Source of the DNA: Alphaproteobacteria bacterium AO1-B
GTDB lineage: Bacteria; Pseudomonadota; Alphaproteobacteria; Rhizobiales; Stappiaceae
Length of the DNA: 64,000 nt
Assembly (NCBI GenBank): GCA_001890945.1
Contig: MLAX01000005.1
Span: 518,415-582,414 of the forward strand
Direction: 5' to 3'
The notes beneath the pieces were generated by a model. The model saw only the letters and a program-made list of their open reading frames with translations. It was not told the origin of the DNA and searched no databases. Below are positions 31,014-39,664 of this stretch, piece after piece. The number at the start of each line of letters is the position of its first letter. Positions within the stretch are counted from its first letter, which is position 1. A program made the position numbers and the translations under genes.

Positions 31014-33020
31014 GTGGCAATCGGTGCGCAATCAACTTTTGGAGTTTTGTCCAAACTCTCGGTCAAAGTGCGGGTTATGGCGCTCAGTCTTGTGACAGTC
31101 GTTGGCCTCGTCATCATCGGCGGGGTTTATTTCTGGAGCCAGGGCGAGCTGAATTCGGCTTTTGGCAGGATGAACCAAAGTGCCGATCTGGCCGAAGAAG
31201 TGGCAGCGCTCTCTGAGACGGCAGCACGGCTGCAGATCATTGAAAATCAATACTTTGCAGCGCCCTCTGCCGAAGCGTTTCAAAGATTCACAACCGAAAT
31301 GATTGTCGCGACGGATTTGGTTGCCAAGCTGGAAAACAATCCTGCCGCGGCGAGCTACGCCGCCCAGGTTGCCGATGTGAAAGATACGCTAGAGGGCACA
31401 AGCGGCGCGTTCGAGATGCTGGACAGCGTCCGGCAGCAAATCGGTTATACGAACCAGGATGGGCAGCTGGCACGCCTCGATTCGCTCACTGGTGCAGTGA
31501 AAGATCGTTTGTTTGAAGAAATGAAGTTTGGCGGCGGCCCGGACTTTGAAAAGCTGGCGCGCGCTATCCTCGCTGTGCAGCTCGCGGAAAAAGAATTCAC
31601 CCTCAACAGCACGCCCGAAGCAATCGGCGTCTTCGATAAGCAGTTTGCGGCGTTCGAGAAACTGCTCAAGAGGGTCTACATTCAAGATGCGATCAAGAAA
31701 GAGCTCGCCGATAACATGACGGCGTATCAGGAGACGTTTGCCCAGTATACGGCAGCGGTTGAGCAAGAGACGAGCAGCACCGCCCTCCTGGAAAACCTTT
31801 TTCAACTGGTGCCACCGCACATCGACGCTCTGAATGCCGCTGCAAAAGACCTGCAGGCGCAGGCTGCCACTCAACTCGAGACTGCCCGGTCGATCGCAAC
31901 CTATGCAATTGGTGGGACCATTCTTGGTTTGCTGATCTTGTTGCCTGCAATCGCATTTTTGGTTGGTCAATCGGTAGCCGGACCGTTGGCGCATCTCCAG
32001 AAAGCCATGGAAGCCCTGGCGGGTGGTCAGACAGACATCGCCTTGCCGGAAGCAAAGGGTAAAACTGAACTTGCTGCCATTGCCCGGACGGTTTTGGTCT
32101 TCCGGGACAATGCGGTCGAGAGATCGCAGCTTGCAGCAGCTCAGGAACAGGAAAACAAGGCTCGTGAAGAACGTGTCGCCCGTCTGGAAGACATTATCGG
32201 CCGGTTTGAAGGCACGGTAACTGACGCGCTCGGCAGTTTGGACCGGGCCAATGACGAACTGCGCCAGACCTCGCAATCAATGGAACAGGCGGCCGACGAT
32301 GTGGCGGATCAATCGTCTGGTGCAACGGGTGCGGTGAGAACAGCTGCGGAAAATGTCACATCGGCAGCCCAGTCTGCGGACGAATTGGCAGCCTCGATTG
32401 CCGAGATCTCAAATCAGGCAACCCGGTCTACGGAAGTTGCTCAGCAAGCCGTTTTAAGTGCCTCCACAACGGTTTCGACCATGCAGGAGCTCTCCAGCGC
32501 GGCAGAACGGATCGGCGAAGTCATGAGCCTGATCCGGGATATTGCAAGTCAAACCAATCTGCTCGCTCTGAACGCGACCATCGAAGCCGCGCGTGCCGGT
32601 GAAGCCGGTAAGGGCTTTGCGGTTGTTGCTGCCGAGGTCAAGCAATTGGCTGATCAGACATCGAAAGCGACGGAAGAGATCGCGATCCAGATTGAAGCCA
32701 TCCAGGGATCGTCCGGTCACGCTGTGCAGGCCATTGAGGATGTCAGCAAAATTATCTCCGACATGGAAAACCTGGCATCGTCGGTTGCAGATTCCGTTCA
32801 GCATCAGGATCAGGCGGTCCGAGAGATTTCCGACAACGTTTCTAGTGCGTCTCAGCGGTCTGATGAAGCAGCCGATCGTATGACGAGCGTTGGATCCGCT
32901 GCAGAACTTGCCCGAACCAATGGTGCTGAGGTCGATAAACTAGCGCAATCCCTGTCTCAGCAGGGCGGGCTGATCCGTCAGGAAATCGCGACATTCCTGC
33001 AAGGTGTTCGCAGCGCCTAA
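31014..33020 (+). CDS. Methyl-accepting chemotaxis protein with a large helical periplasmic sensor
   Basis: A 668-residue chemoreceptor. The first membrane helix lies at about residues 20-42, and a helix-rich periplasmic domain of about 250 residues follows. The second membrane helix is near 295-318 and a HAMP region runs to about 375. The signalling domain follows with the strongly conserved tip RDIASQTNLLALNATIEAARAGEAGKGFAVVAAEVKQLA near 510-550. The sensor length and helical, Ala/Glu-rich composition suggest a helical bimodular (HBM-like) ligand domain. No C-terminal CheR-binding pentapeptide is seen. It begins at a GTG with AGGGGA upstream and is not next to other che genes. Confidence 0.92.
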   Translation: MAIGAQSTFGVLSKLSVKVRVMALSLVTVVGLVIIGGVYFWSQGELNSAFGRMNQSADLAEEVAALSETAARLQIIENQYFAAPSAEAFQRFTTEMIVATDLVAKLENNPAAASYAAQVADVKDTLEGTSGAFEMLDSVRQQIGYTNQDGQLARLDSLTGAVKDRLFEEMKFGGGPDFEKLARAILAVQLAEKEFTLNSTPEAIGVFDKQFAAFEKLLKRVYIQDAIKKELADNMTAYQETFAQYTAAVEQETSSTALLENLFQLVPPHIDALNAAAKDLQAQAATQLETARSIATYAIGGTILGLLILLPAIAFLVGQSVAGPLAHLQKAMEALAGGQTDIALPEAKGKTELAAIARTVLVFRDNAVERSQLAAAQEQENKAREERVARLEDIIGRFEGTVTDALGSLDRANDELRQTSQSMEQAADDVADQSSGATGAVRTAAENVTSAAQSADELAASIAEISNQATRSTEVAQQAVLSASTTVSTMQELSSAAERIGEVMSLIRDIASQTNLLALNATIEAARAGEAGKGFAVVAAEVKQLADQTSKATEEIAIQIEAIQGSSGHAVQAIEDVSKIISDMENLASSVADSVQHQDQAVREISDNVSSASQRSDEAADRMTSVGSAAELARTNGAEVDKLAQSLSQQGGLIRQEIATFLQGVRSA

Positions 33021-33039
33021 CGGATAGGCGAGAAGTTTC

Positions 33040-33091
33040 AAAAGCCGCTTTGCCAACCGGGACTTAATGCCCCGCTGGCGGGCGGCTTTTC
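33040..33091 (+). terminator. Terminator after the chemoreceptor gene
   Basis: AAAAGCCGC and GCGGCTTTT form the outer stem. The enclosed 33 bases can fold further through CCGGG/CCCGC-like pairing. It lies 20 bp after the MCP stop and ends in TTTTC. Confidence 0.75.
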
Positions 33092-33136
33092 TTCGTGCTA
33101 GGGACGAGTCTGATTGCACGAAGAAGGTGAAACGGG

Positions 33137-34321
33137 ATGCAGGAAGAGATCGTCATAGTCGGGGCTGGTCAAGCTGGTGCCCAGGTCGCTCAATCGCTTC
33201 GTCAAGGTGGTTTTGAAGGCGCGTTGCGGCTCATCGGCGACGAGGCTCATCCACCTTATCAACGCCCGCCACTATCCAAAAAATTCCTGGCTGGTGAAAT
33301 TGGCGCCGAAGGGCTTTGGCTCCGGCCGCCAGCGTTCTACACGACCAACACCATCGACCACATCCCAAATACAAGTGTCGTTGGGATCGACCGGTCGGCA
33401 AAACGTGTTCAGCTGGAAAACGGCGACACCATATCTTACGGAAAACTGGTCCTTGCGACGGGAACCAAAGCGCGTCTCCTTCCAATCAAAGGCTCTGAAA
33501 AAGACGGCGTGGTCACATTGCGCTCCATTGGCGATGTTGATGCGATCCGTGACCGTTTGTCGAAGAGCCAGAACCTCGTCATCATCGGTGCCGGTTACAT
33601 CGGTCTGGAGGTCGCTGCAGTGGCCCGCGCGCTCGGCAAGGATGTCTGCGTGATTGAAGCTCAGGACCGGCCGATGAAGCGGGTAGTGAGCGAAACTGTG
33701 TCGGGCTTTTTCGCGAAACTGCATTCCGATAATGGCGTTCAACTGCGTTTGAACACAGGCATTGAAGCGCTTGAGGGTGGAGAGGCGGTCGAATCCATCA
33801 AGCTGAGCAATGGAGACAGTGTCCCGGCCGACCTTGTGCTTGTCGCCGTTGGCGCCGAGCCAAATGATCAACTGGCCGCAGATGCGGGGCTGGATACAGA
33901 CAACGGTGTTCTTGTTGATGGTGCAGCTCAGACAAGCGATCCGGACATCTATGCCGTTGGCGATTGCACCCGGTTTTATTCTGGGCGGTATTCACGCTCT
34001 GTGCGGATGGAAAGCGTCCAAAATGCGATTGATCAGGCCAAAATCGCGGCCCAGGCGTTGCTGGGGCAGGAGGTCGATTATGATCCCTTGCCGTGGTTCT
34101 GGTCGGATCAGTATGAAATCAAGCTGCAGATCGCGGGCCTGTCGGAAGGGTATGACAAGACAATCGTTGTCGGCGACCCAGCCGCTAAAAAGTTCTACGT
34201 TGCGTATCTGAAAGAAAATGCACTTATTGCGGTCGACAGCATCAATTCACCGCGCTCGCACATGATGGCGCGGCGGGTGATCGGCGAGATCTGGCGGGAC
34301 GACCTGCTCCCGGACGCATAG
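33137..34321 (+). CDS. FAD-dependent NAD(P)H:ferredoxin/rubredoxin-type reductase
   Basis: A 394-residue flavoprotein of the putidaredoxin-reductase class. It has an N-terminal FAD-binding motif (IVGAGQAGAQVAQSLRQ at 6-22), the family's PPYQRPPLSKKFL, an NAD-binding motif (IIGAGYIGLEVAAVARALG near 150), and a second FAD motif (IYAVGDCTRF near 275). The C-terminal part has WFWSDQYEIKLQIAGL. Such reductases pass electrons from NAD(P)H to small iron-sulphur proteins that serve oxygenases. No ferredoxin or oxygenase is adjacent here, so its partner is not known. Confidence 0.9.
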   Translation: MQEEIVIVGAGQAGAQVAQSLRQGGFEGALRLIGDEAHPPYQRPPLSKKFLAGEIGAEGLWLRPPAFYTTNTIDHIPNTSVVGIDRSAKRVQLENGDTISYGKLVLATGTKARLLPIKGSEKDGVVTLRSIGDVDAIRDRLSKSQNLVIIGAGYIGLEVAAVARALGKDVCVIEAQDRPMKRVVSETVSGFFAKLHSDNGVQLRLNTGIEALEGGEAVESIKLSNGDSVPADLVLVAVGAEPNDQLAADAGLDTDNGVLVDGAAQTSDPDIYAVGDCTRFYSGRYSRSVRMESVQNAIDQAKIAAQALLGQEVDYDPLPWFWSDQYEIKLQIAGLSEGYDKTIVVGDPAAKKFYVAYLKENALIAVDSINSPRSHMMARRVIGEIWRDDLLPDA

Positions 34322-34339
34322 ACGATCAGCTATTGAATA

Positions 34340-34375
34340 CAGGAGCGTTAGCGTTGAAAACCGATAACGCTCCTG
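34340..34375. repeat. 11-bp inverted repeat between two convergent genes
   Basis: CAGGAGCGTTA at 34340-34350 and TAACGCTCCTG at 34365-34375 are exact reverse complements with a 14-base spacer. It lies between the 3' ends of the FAD reductase and the hydrolase gene. It probably forms a transcript-end hairpin, though no thymine run follows on either strand. Confidence 0.65.
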
Positions 34376-34409
34376 CAAGACCCCTCAGCATGTCGGCTGG
34401 CCGAGCGCC

Positions 34410-35207
34410 TTATTCTGCAGCCGCGTTTTGAAGAATGAGGCGGGTGGTGTCTTTTGGTATTTCCAGATGCACCATGTGACCAACGCGCTCAAAGATGTGC
34501 GTGGCAACAATGCCAGGCAGCTTGTGCGCCTGCCGTGTCGGTAGAACACGGTCCTGAGTTCCCCAAAGCACCTTGATCGGCATTGGAAGCGCTGCCATGT
34601 CGTCCCGCGGCAAAGTCTTTTGCACGGAGCCGTCGATGATTTCGTCGGCGATCGCCGACAGAGTTGCCGCGCCTCCTGGCCGGGCCCGGCTTTCTGCAGC
34701 GGTTTTTGCGAGGAATTTGGGAAGCTTGAATTCCCAGCCGAAGAACTGCTCGAGAAGAACTTCCATTTCCGCTGTCTCAGAGGCAACCGCATAGCGCCGC
34801 AAAAGCCGATGATTGATTTCCGGCCCAAATCCACCGGGCGCCAAAAGCGTAAGACTGGCAACCAGCTCCGGTGCACGCAGGGCAACCAATGCGGCAACAG
34901 CGCCACCCATGGAATGGCCAACCAGATGCACGCGTTTCAATTCCAGCGCTTCAAGGGATTGTGTCACAGCTTTTGCCGAAATCCCAGCGTGACCAACCTT
35001 GGGCCAATCCAGTGCTTCGCCGTGACCGGGCAGATCAAACGCCAGAGAGCGTTTGCGGCTGGCAAGACCAGTTTGAATGTTCACCCAGGTTTGGCGGTCG
35101 CCGCCAAAGCCGTGCAGCAAGATGACAGGCGCGCCGTCATCACCGGTCTCGCAGACTTGTTCGCGAAAGGGCAGGGTCGTGCGGGGATTTGGGCGAAGGT
35201 CTGTCAT
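34410..35207 (-). CDS. Alpha/beta-fold hydrolase
   Basis: A 265-residue hydrolase with LLHGFGGDRQTW (oxyanion region) near residue 30, the nucleophile elbow VGHSMGGAVAAL near 94-105, an acid position in WGTQDRVLP near 215 and a histidine in VGHMVHLE near 240. It resembles the hydrolase-like E2 component of acetoin dehydrogenase complexes, but lacks a lipoyl domain, and no other complex genes are present. The substrate cannot be named. Confidence 0.85.
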   Translation of the reverse strand: MTDLRPNPRTTLPFREQVCETGDDGAPVILLHGFGGDRQTWVNIQTGLASRKRSLAFDLPGHGEALDWPKVGHAGISAKAVTQSLEALELKRVHLVGHSMGGAVAALVALRAPELVASLTLLAPGGFGPEINHRLLRRYAVASETAEMEVLLEQFFGWEFKLPKFLAKTAAESRARPGGAATLSAIADEIIDGSVQKTLPRDDMAALPMPIKVLWGTQDRVLPTRQAHKLPGIVATHIFERVGHMVHLEIPKDTTRLILQNAAAE

Positions 35208-35237
35208 GGGTATCCGTTTGGTATCAAGAAATTGAGA

Positions 35238-36458
35238 TCAGGAGTGTGGTGCGCCGGGAACGGGCAGAGGTTCAAGTGAAAAAAGCGGTTGGCGGTCGGT
35301 AAAGCCGTCCAGCTCATAGGCTCCAGCATTCTGTGCGCGATCGCCCGCAAATTCAGCGATTTCACTGGTCATGAGAACGTCGGACTTGATCCGCTTGGTC
35401 AGATGTTCGATCCGCGCAGCGGCGTGAACTGTTTGACCAATAACCGAGAAGGTCAGCCGGTTTGCAACGCCGATATTGCCGAACATGACACGGCCGGTCG
35501 AAAGAGCGATGCCCGCGTTCATTGTGTGATCGGTAGAGACGGTTTTGTTGATGTCATGGAGCCTCTGCCGGGTCTCATCCGCCGCCGCAATGGCCCTTTG
35601 GACCGCTTCTGAGAGTGATCCCTTTTGTGTTGGGAAGACACCCAGAACCGCATCGCCGATAAAGTCGAGGACTTCGCCGCCCTGCTGCAGAACCGCTCCA
35701 GCAGTTGCTTCAAAATATGTATTCAACCACTTGAGATAATCTTCGGGACCCAGGGCATCTGCAATAGCCGTAGAATTGCGCATGTCACTGTAATAAATCA
35801 CCGCGTCGATGGTCTCGCCATCTCCATGGCGGATTTGTCCATTCAGTACTTTGGTTCCTGCGATGCTGCCGAGGTATGTTTCGGCGATGATTTTTGTGAT
35901 GTGGCCTTGAAGCACGGCCCTTGCGGCGAGGGCGAGCCGTTTCTGGATATAGTTTATCGCGTTGAGGGCATCTTCAGAAAACCCGTCTTCTTCCCGAGTT
36001 GCCCAGCTTAGAATGATCCCGGTGTTTGGATACTCACCTTTGATCGCAGGTATCTCCATGTGGGTCGGTATAACCAGGTAATCCGTGTAACCCTCCGAGG
36101 CCAGACGGTTCAGGAGCGGAAATTCAGTTTGTGCATTGGCATTGGTCAATCGCCGGCGAAGCATCGGCTCTTCATTGATCAAAACGGCTCGAATGGGGCT
36201 TTGCAGCCAGTCTTCCGTATCTTCTTCGGAGTGCTCGATCTTTTCATGGTAGACCTCGCCGCCGTTTTCCCAAAAGGCGATTTCCGCTTCAATCATGGGG
36301 TGAAGCGTCGACCAGACAAGAATTGCGCGATCGACTGGAACGTGGCATTGGCGCAAGCGTTCACACATTTCTGCAAAAAGGGTGGTCATATCCGGGTCGC
36401 CGAGTGCCTCGCCGATCAGCCAATCCTCGATGTCATCTATTTCCATCATGTCGATCAT
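35238..36458 (-). CDS. Class III adenylate/guanylate cyclase-like protein
   Basis: A 406-residue cytosolic protein. The first 200 residues are a poorly recognised sensor-like region. A class III cyclase homology domain runs from about 215 to 385. The metal-binding aspartates are present at D225 (YYSDMRNST) and D269 (FIGDAV). The site normally holding the base-reading lysine is D265 (EVLDFIGD), and the usual transition-state asparagine is H345 (TVHAAAR), although R349 is kept. The protein may be a cyclase with altered substrate use or a degenerate one. It is on the minus strand after GT39, with no obvious partner. Confidence 0.85.
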   Translation of the reverse strand: MIDMMEIDDIEDWLIGEALGDPDMTTLFAEMCERLRQCHVPVDRAILVWSTLHPMIEAEIAFWENGGEVYHEKIEHSEEDTEDWLQSPIRAVLINEEPMLRRRLTNANAQTEFPLLNRLASEGYTDYLVIPTHMEIPAIKGEYPNTGIILSWATREEDGFSEDALNAINYIQKRLALAARAVLQGHITKIIAETYLGSIAGTKVLNGQIRHGDGETIDAVIYYSDMRNSTAIADALGPEDYLKWLNTYFEATAGAVLQQGGEVLDFIGDAVLGVFPTQKGSLSEAVQRAIAAADETRQRLHDINKTVSTDHTMNAGIALSTGRVMFGNIGVANRLTFSVIGQTVHAAARIEHLTKRIKSDVLMTSEIAEFAGDRAQNAGAYELDGFTDRQPLFSLEPLPVPGAPHS

Positions 36459-36501
36459 GCGGGGAGGTTAGACCCTTTTCTCGATTGTGCCATCAGGCTT
36501 T

Positions 36502-38022
36502 CTAATTGGTGCGTTCATCGTCTACAGATGTGGCGACGCTTCCCGGCGGTACAATGATCCAATTGATCGTGAGGTCCGGAAAGGTGCCATAAGAGTGGAA
36601 CGGCAGCGTGTGTCGGCCCCGGCGGCTGGCGTTTGGATAGAGCTCCATAATCCGGCCAGCAGGTCCTGAGTTCTCGCCGCGCCAAAGGATCATCACGCCC
36701 TTTTTCTGAACATCATCTAAGTCGATCCAGGGGCTCAATGTTGTGTTGTGCTCCAAGAACATTGAAGGTCTCGATGCGGCGTGAAGGGTTACATTGGCTG
36801 TCGTCCACTCATCTCCGGCGACATACGCCAGTTCAGTACCTGTTTCCTTTTCCCAGACATCAGAGAGGAATTCCGCGGCTGCCTTGCCTGGATAATGAAT
36901 GCGGGATTGTTTGGTCTTCCAGAGAGGCTCCAGAACAGCTTGCCCAAAGAGGACGCCTAGAAAAATGGCCTGGATGACGAGAGCGCCTGTAAATGCGCGT
37001 TTGGGCGCAGACCAAAAAGCCGGAAGATGAAAATATCGAACTGCCACCAACCCGGACAGGACAAAGAGTGGCGTGCCCCACATATGTTTGAATTCACTGC
37101 CGGTTACAGCAGACGCCAGTAGCACCACGGCAAGCGGTACAAAAGCGAACCAGACAAGGAATCTGTCGGCTTCAAGCGTAAGTTCAGATCCGCGGGTGAA
37201 CGACCATGATGTCTTTGCTGTTTTCAACTTTTGCCAGCTAAGGCCAAGCAACGCGACTATGAAAAGCCCGGCGTGATTGGCGACCTGTGCCAAAAGGAAG
37301 TTTATCGGATTGTAGACGTGGTCGAACAATGAACCTGCTGCATTGCTTCGGCCGATGGCATAACGGAAAGTCAGAAAGTCAGTTTCATAAAGCCAATATA
37401 AATGGAGCCCTACCAGAAGAAGGAACGAAATTGAGCAGATCCATGGCCCGGAGGTTGCGAGATACCTGCGCCCGTCAGTGTAAACAAGGGCGTACAGTCC
37501 AATTGTGCCGATCAACAGGAAGACAAAGTATTTGGTGTAGAAGCCAATTGCGGCGACTGCCCCCAACAGGATCCAGTATCGGACTGCGCCTGAATTCAAC
37601 GCGCACAAGAAGAAATAAATCATTCCTGCCCAGACCGGGATCTGGAGGATATTCGGGTTGAACTCGGGTACGGGGAGGGTGAAATAAAACGTTACGCTGG
37701 TAAGCACGATTGCCCAGAACCGTTGTTGTTCTGAGAAGCCAAGCTCTTTTCCTATCAACCAGACGAACCAGTATCCGATGCCAATGCTTATTGCGCTTAG
37801 CCAATAGGCTCCATAGGCGTGTCCACCGGTCAGGTGATAGCTCAGTTCAAGGAGCCAAGCCTGCATGGGCGGGTGTTTGGTATAGCCGAGTTGAATATCT
37901 CTGCCCCACGCAAATCCTTCAACTACATCCAGTGGCGGATTGGGGAAGCTCAAGGTCGGAACCAGTGCATAAAGAAGGCATAGAAGCCCTCCATACAGAA
38001 GCGCAGCGCGGCTGGCGTTCAT
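36502..38022 (-). CDS. GT39/ArnT-like lipid-linked sugar glycosyltransferase
   Basis: A 506-residue protein with about ten to twelve membrane helices and a C-terminal soluble domain. The first loop carries DVVEGFAWGRDIQLGYTKHPPMQAWLLEL near residues 33-61, the acidic and HPP pattern of GT-C family 39 transferases such as ArnT. These enzymes move sugars from polyprenyl phosphate to lipid A or other acceptors on the periplasmic side. The ATG at 38022 has GGAG six bases upstream. It follows the GtrA gene by 17 bp and completes a three-gene cassette with a GT2 polyprenyl-phosphate glycosyltransferase. Confidence 0.85.
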   Translation of the reverse strand: MNASRAALLYGGLLCLLYALVPTLSFPNPPLDVVEGFAWGRDIQLGYTKHPPMQAWLLELSYHLTGGHAYGAYWLSAISIGIGYWFVWLIGKELGFSEQQRFWAIVLTSVTFYFTLPVPEFNPNILQIPVWAGMIYFFLCALNSGAVRYWILLGAVAAIGFYTKYFVFLLIGTIGLYALVYTDGRRYLATSGPWICSISFLLLVGLHLYWLYETDFLTFRYAIGRSNAAGSLFDHVYNPINFLLAQVANHAGLFIVALLGLSWQKLKTAKTSWSFTRGSELTLEADRFLVWFAFVPLAVVLLASAVTGSEFKHMWGTPLFVLSGLVAVRYFHLPAFWSAPKRAFTGALVIQAIFLGVLFGQAVLEPLWKTKQSRIHYPGKAAAEFLSDVWEKETGTELAYVAGDEWTTANVTLHAASRPSMFLEHNTTLSPWIDLDDVQKKGVMILWRGENSGPAGRIMELYPNASRRGRHTLPFHSYGTFPDLTINWIIVPPGSVATSVDDERTN

Positions 38023-38039
38023 CAACTACTCCAGTCCAA

Positions 38040-38477
38040 TCACGGATCAACTTCGGGATGCGAAAAAGCCCAAAAGCGGGTGGCAATAAACGTAAGGGAT
38101 GGAACAATTGCGATCGAAACCATCAAACCGAGCAGATCCGGCCAGGGCGTAAGGTTCAACCAAAGTGCCAATACGCTTGAGTTGAGCGCAAAGCCTGATG
38201 CCGCGATCAGTAAAAATCTCAGCATTGCCTTCAATGCGGTCTTTTCTTGGCGAAGGTGCGAGAAGCTCCAGTAAAAGTGGCCTGAAAAGGAAACGCCAAA
38301 TGCGACCAAAAAGCCTGCAAAATTTGCCAGCATTGGCGGAAGAAGTCCGCTTTTCAGGAGAAAGCCGGCAACTCCGGCATGAGTCAGGGTTGCAAAAACG
38401 CCGACAACAGCAAATCTTCCGGCAGCATTGGCTTCCGTTTTCAGTGTTTGACGTTTGCGGTCAGTGATCATGATCAT
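38040..38477 (-). CDS. GtrA-family membrane protein (putative lipid-linked sugar flippase)
   Basis: A 145-residue protein with four hydrophobic segments and the GtrA pattern: GRFAVVGVFATLTHAGVAGFLL near residues 20-41, LANFAGFLVAFGVSFSGHFYWSF near 50-72, then FLLIAASGFALNSSVLALWL and PSLTFIATRFWAF. GtrA proteins are thought to help move polyprenyl-phosphate sugars across the inner membrane. The start is one of two close ATGs (38477 or 38471), overlapping the end of the GT2 gene; longer frames lie fully inside that gene. Confidence 0.85.
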   Translation of the reverse strand: MIMITDRKRQTLKTEANAAGRFAVVGVFATLTHAGVAGFLLKSGLLPPMLANFAGFLVAFGVSFSGHFYWSFSHLRQEKTALKAMLRFLLIAASGFALNSSVLALWLNLTPWPDLLGLMVSIAIVPSLTFIATRFWAFSHPEVDP

Positions 38478-39420
38478 CTTGCTGATGGGTTTGCTGAGGA
38501 GTGCCCTCAATGACATCCTGCAGTAGGTAAACCGGCCGTTGCTTCGATTCATTAAATAGCCGGGTCACGTACTCACCGATCATTCCGATTGAGAGCAGCT
38601 GGATTCCAGAGAAGAGCAGCACTGCAACCATGATGGAGGTGTAACCTGGAACGTCGATGCCGAAAATTATTCCCCTGATCGTGAGATACATGGCATAGGC
38701 GAAGGCGAGGATTGACACCAGAGCGCCGCCGTAAAACCACATCCTCAACGGCATTGTTGTAAAGCCCGTGATGCCGTCGAGCGCGAAGTTCCAGAGTTTC
38801 CAGTAGTTGAACTTGCCGTCGCCTGCCTTCCGCGGGGGGCGTTCATAAGGAACAGCCATGGCGGGAAAACCCACCCAGGCAAACAGACCTTTCATAAACC
38901 GGTTGCGTTCCGGTAACTGAAGCAGCGCATCAATTACCGCCCTGTCAATCAGGCGGAAATCACCGGCGTTCGGAGGCATGTCAATGTTCGAAAGCTTGTT
39001 GAAGACCTTGTAGAACATGCCTGCAGTCGATCGCTTCATCAGTGTGTCTGATGTTCGATCCACCCGCAGGCCATAAACCACATCATAGCCGGCCCGCCAG
39101 CCATCAATCATTTGGTGGATCAATTCGGGTGGGTCTTGAAGATCTGCATCAATGATGACACCGATGTCGCCTTTGGCGGCCTCTAAACCGGCAGAAAGGG
39201 CCGCCTCCTTGCCGAAGTTCCGAGAGAGGCCGAGCAGCCGTCCGGGTAAGCCGTTGGCAAGCCTATCCGTCAGTATGTCAGCCGTGGCATCCCGGCTGCC
39301 GTCGTCGATAAAAACATATTCGTATTGCAGCCCTGTTTCCTCAAGAACGCGTTTGGTCTCCTCCAGAAAATGGCCGATAACGTCTTCTTCGTTGTAGACC
39401 GGCACTATGACGCTGATCAT
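38461..39420 (-). CDS. Family 2 glycosyltransferase (GtrB/polyprenyl-phosphate type)
   Basis: A 319-residue GT2 enzyme. The nucleotide-sugar fold starts at ISVIVPVYNEEDVIG, followed by FIDDGSRDATADIL, RNFGKEAALSAGLEAAKGD and the metal site VIIDADLQDPPELI. Two C-terminal membrane helices lie near 230-290. This is the GtrB/DPM1-like layout that charges polyprenyl phosphate with a sugar. The ATG at 39420 is preferred: it has GGAA six bases upstream and yields the usual N-terminus, whereas ATGs at 39486 and 39549 lack a site. It is followed by GtrA and GT39 genes that would use its product. Confidence 0.88.
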   Translation of the reverse strand: MISVIVPVYNEEDVIGHFLEETKRVLEETGLQYEYVFIDDGSRDATADILTDRLANGLPGRLLGLSRNFGKEAALSAGLEAAKGDIGVIIDADLQDPPELIHQMIDGWRAGYDVVYGLRVDRTSDTLMKRSTAGMFYKVFNKLSNIDMPPNAGDFRLIDRAVIDALLQLPERNRFMKGLFAWVGFPAMAVPYERPPRKAGDGKFNYWKLWNFALDGITGFTTMPLRMWFYGGALVSILAFAYAMYLTIRGIIFGIDVPGYTSIMVAVLLFSGIQLLSIGMIGEYVTRLFNESKQRPVYLLQDVIEGTPQQTHQQDDHDH

Positions 39421-39605
39421 AGGACGTTCCGTTCGGAGTTCTTTCCGGCGGGACACGTAGATTTTTGGGGCTTGTTTTGGCTGCATTGATACGGTGGCTT
39501 TTTGGATCTTCGCGGCAACCTGCCGGAAAAGACCGAGAAACGCCAGCATTTAGAAAACTTCGGAAGCAAAATAGTGCTTTAGCATTTGCTTTGGTGGTTC
39601 AGAGC

Positions 39606-39640
39606 AAAAAAGCCGGCGCTCATTTTGAGCGCCGGCTTTT
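39606..39640 (-). terminator. Terminator after secA
   Basis: AAAAGCCGGCGCTC and GAGCGCCGGCTTTT make a 14-bp perfect stem with a 5-base loop. On the minus strand it follows the secA stop by about 25 bases and ends in six thymines. Confidence 0.92.
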
Positions 39641-39664
39641 GCTATTCGTTAGAACCGCGTGCTG

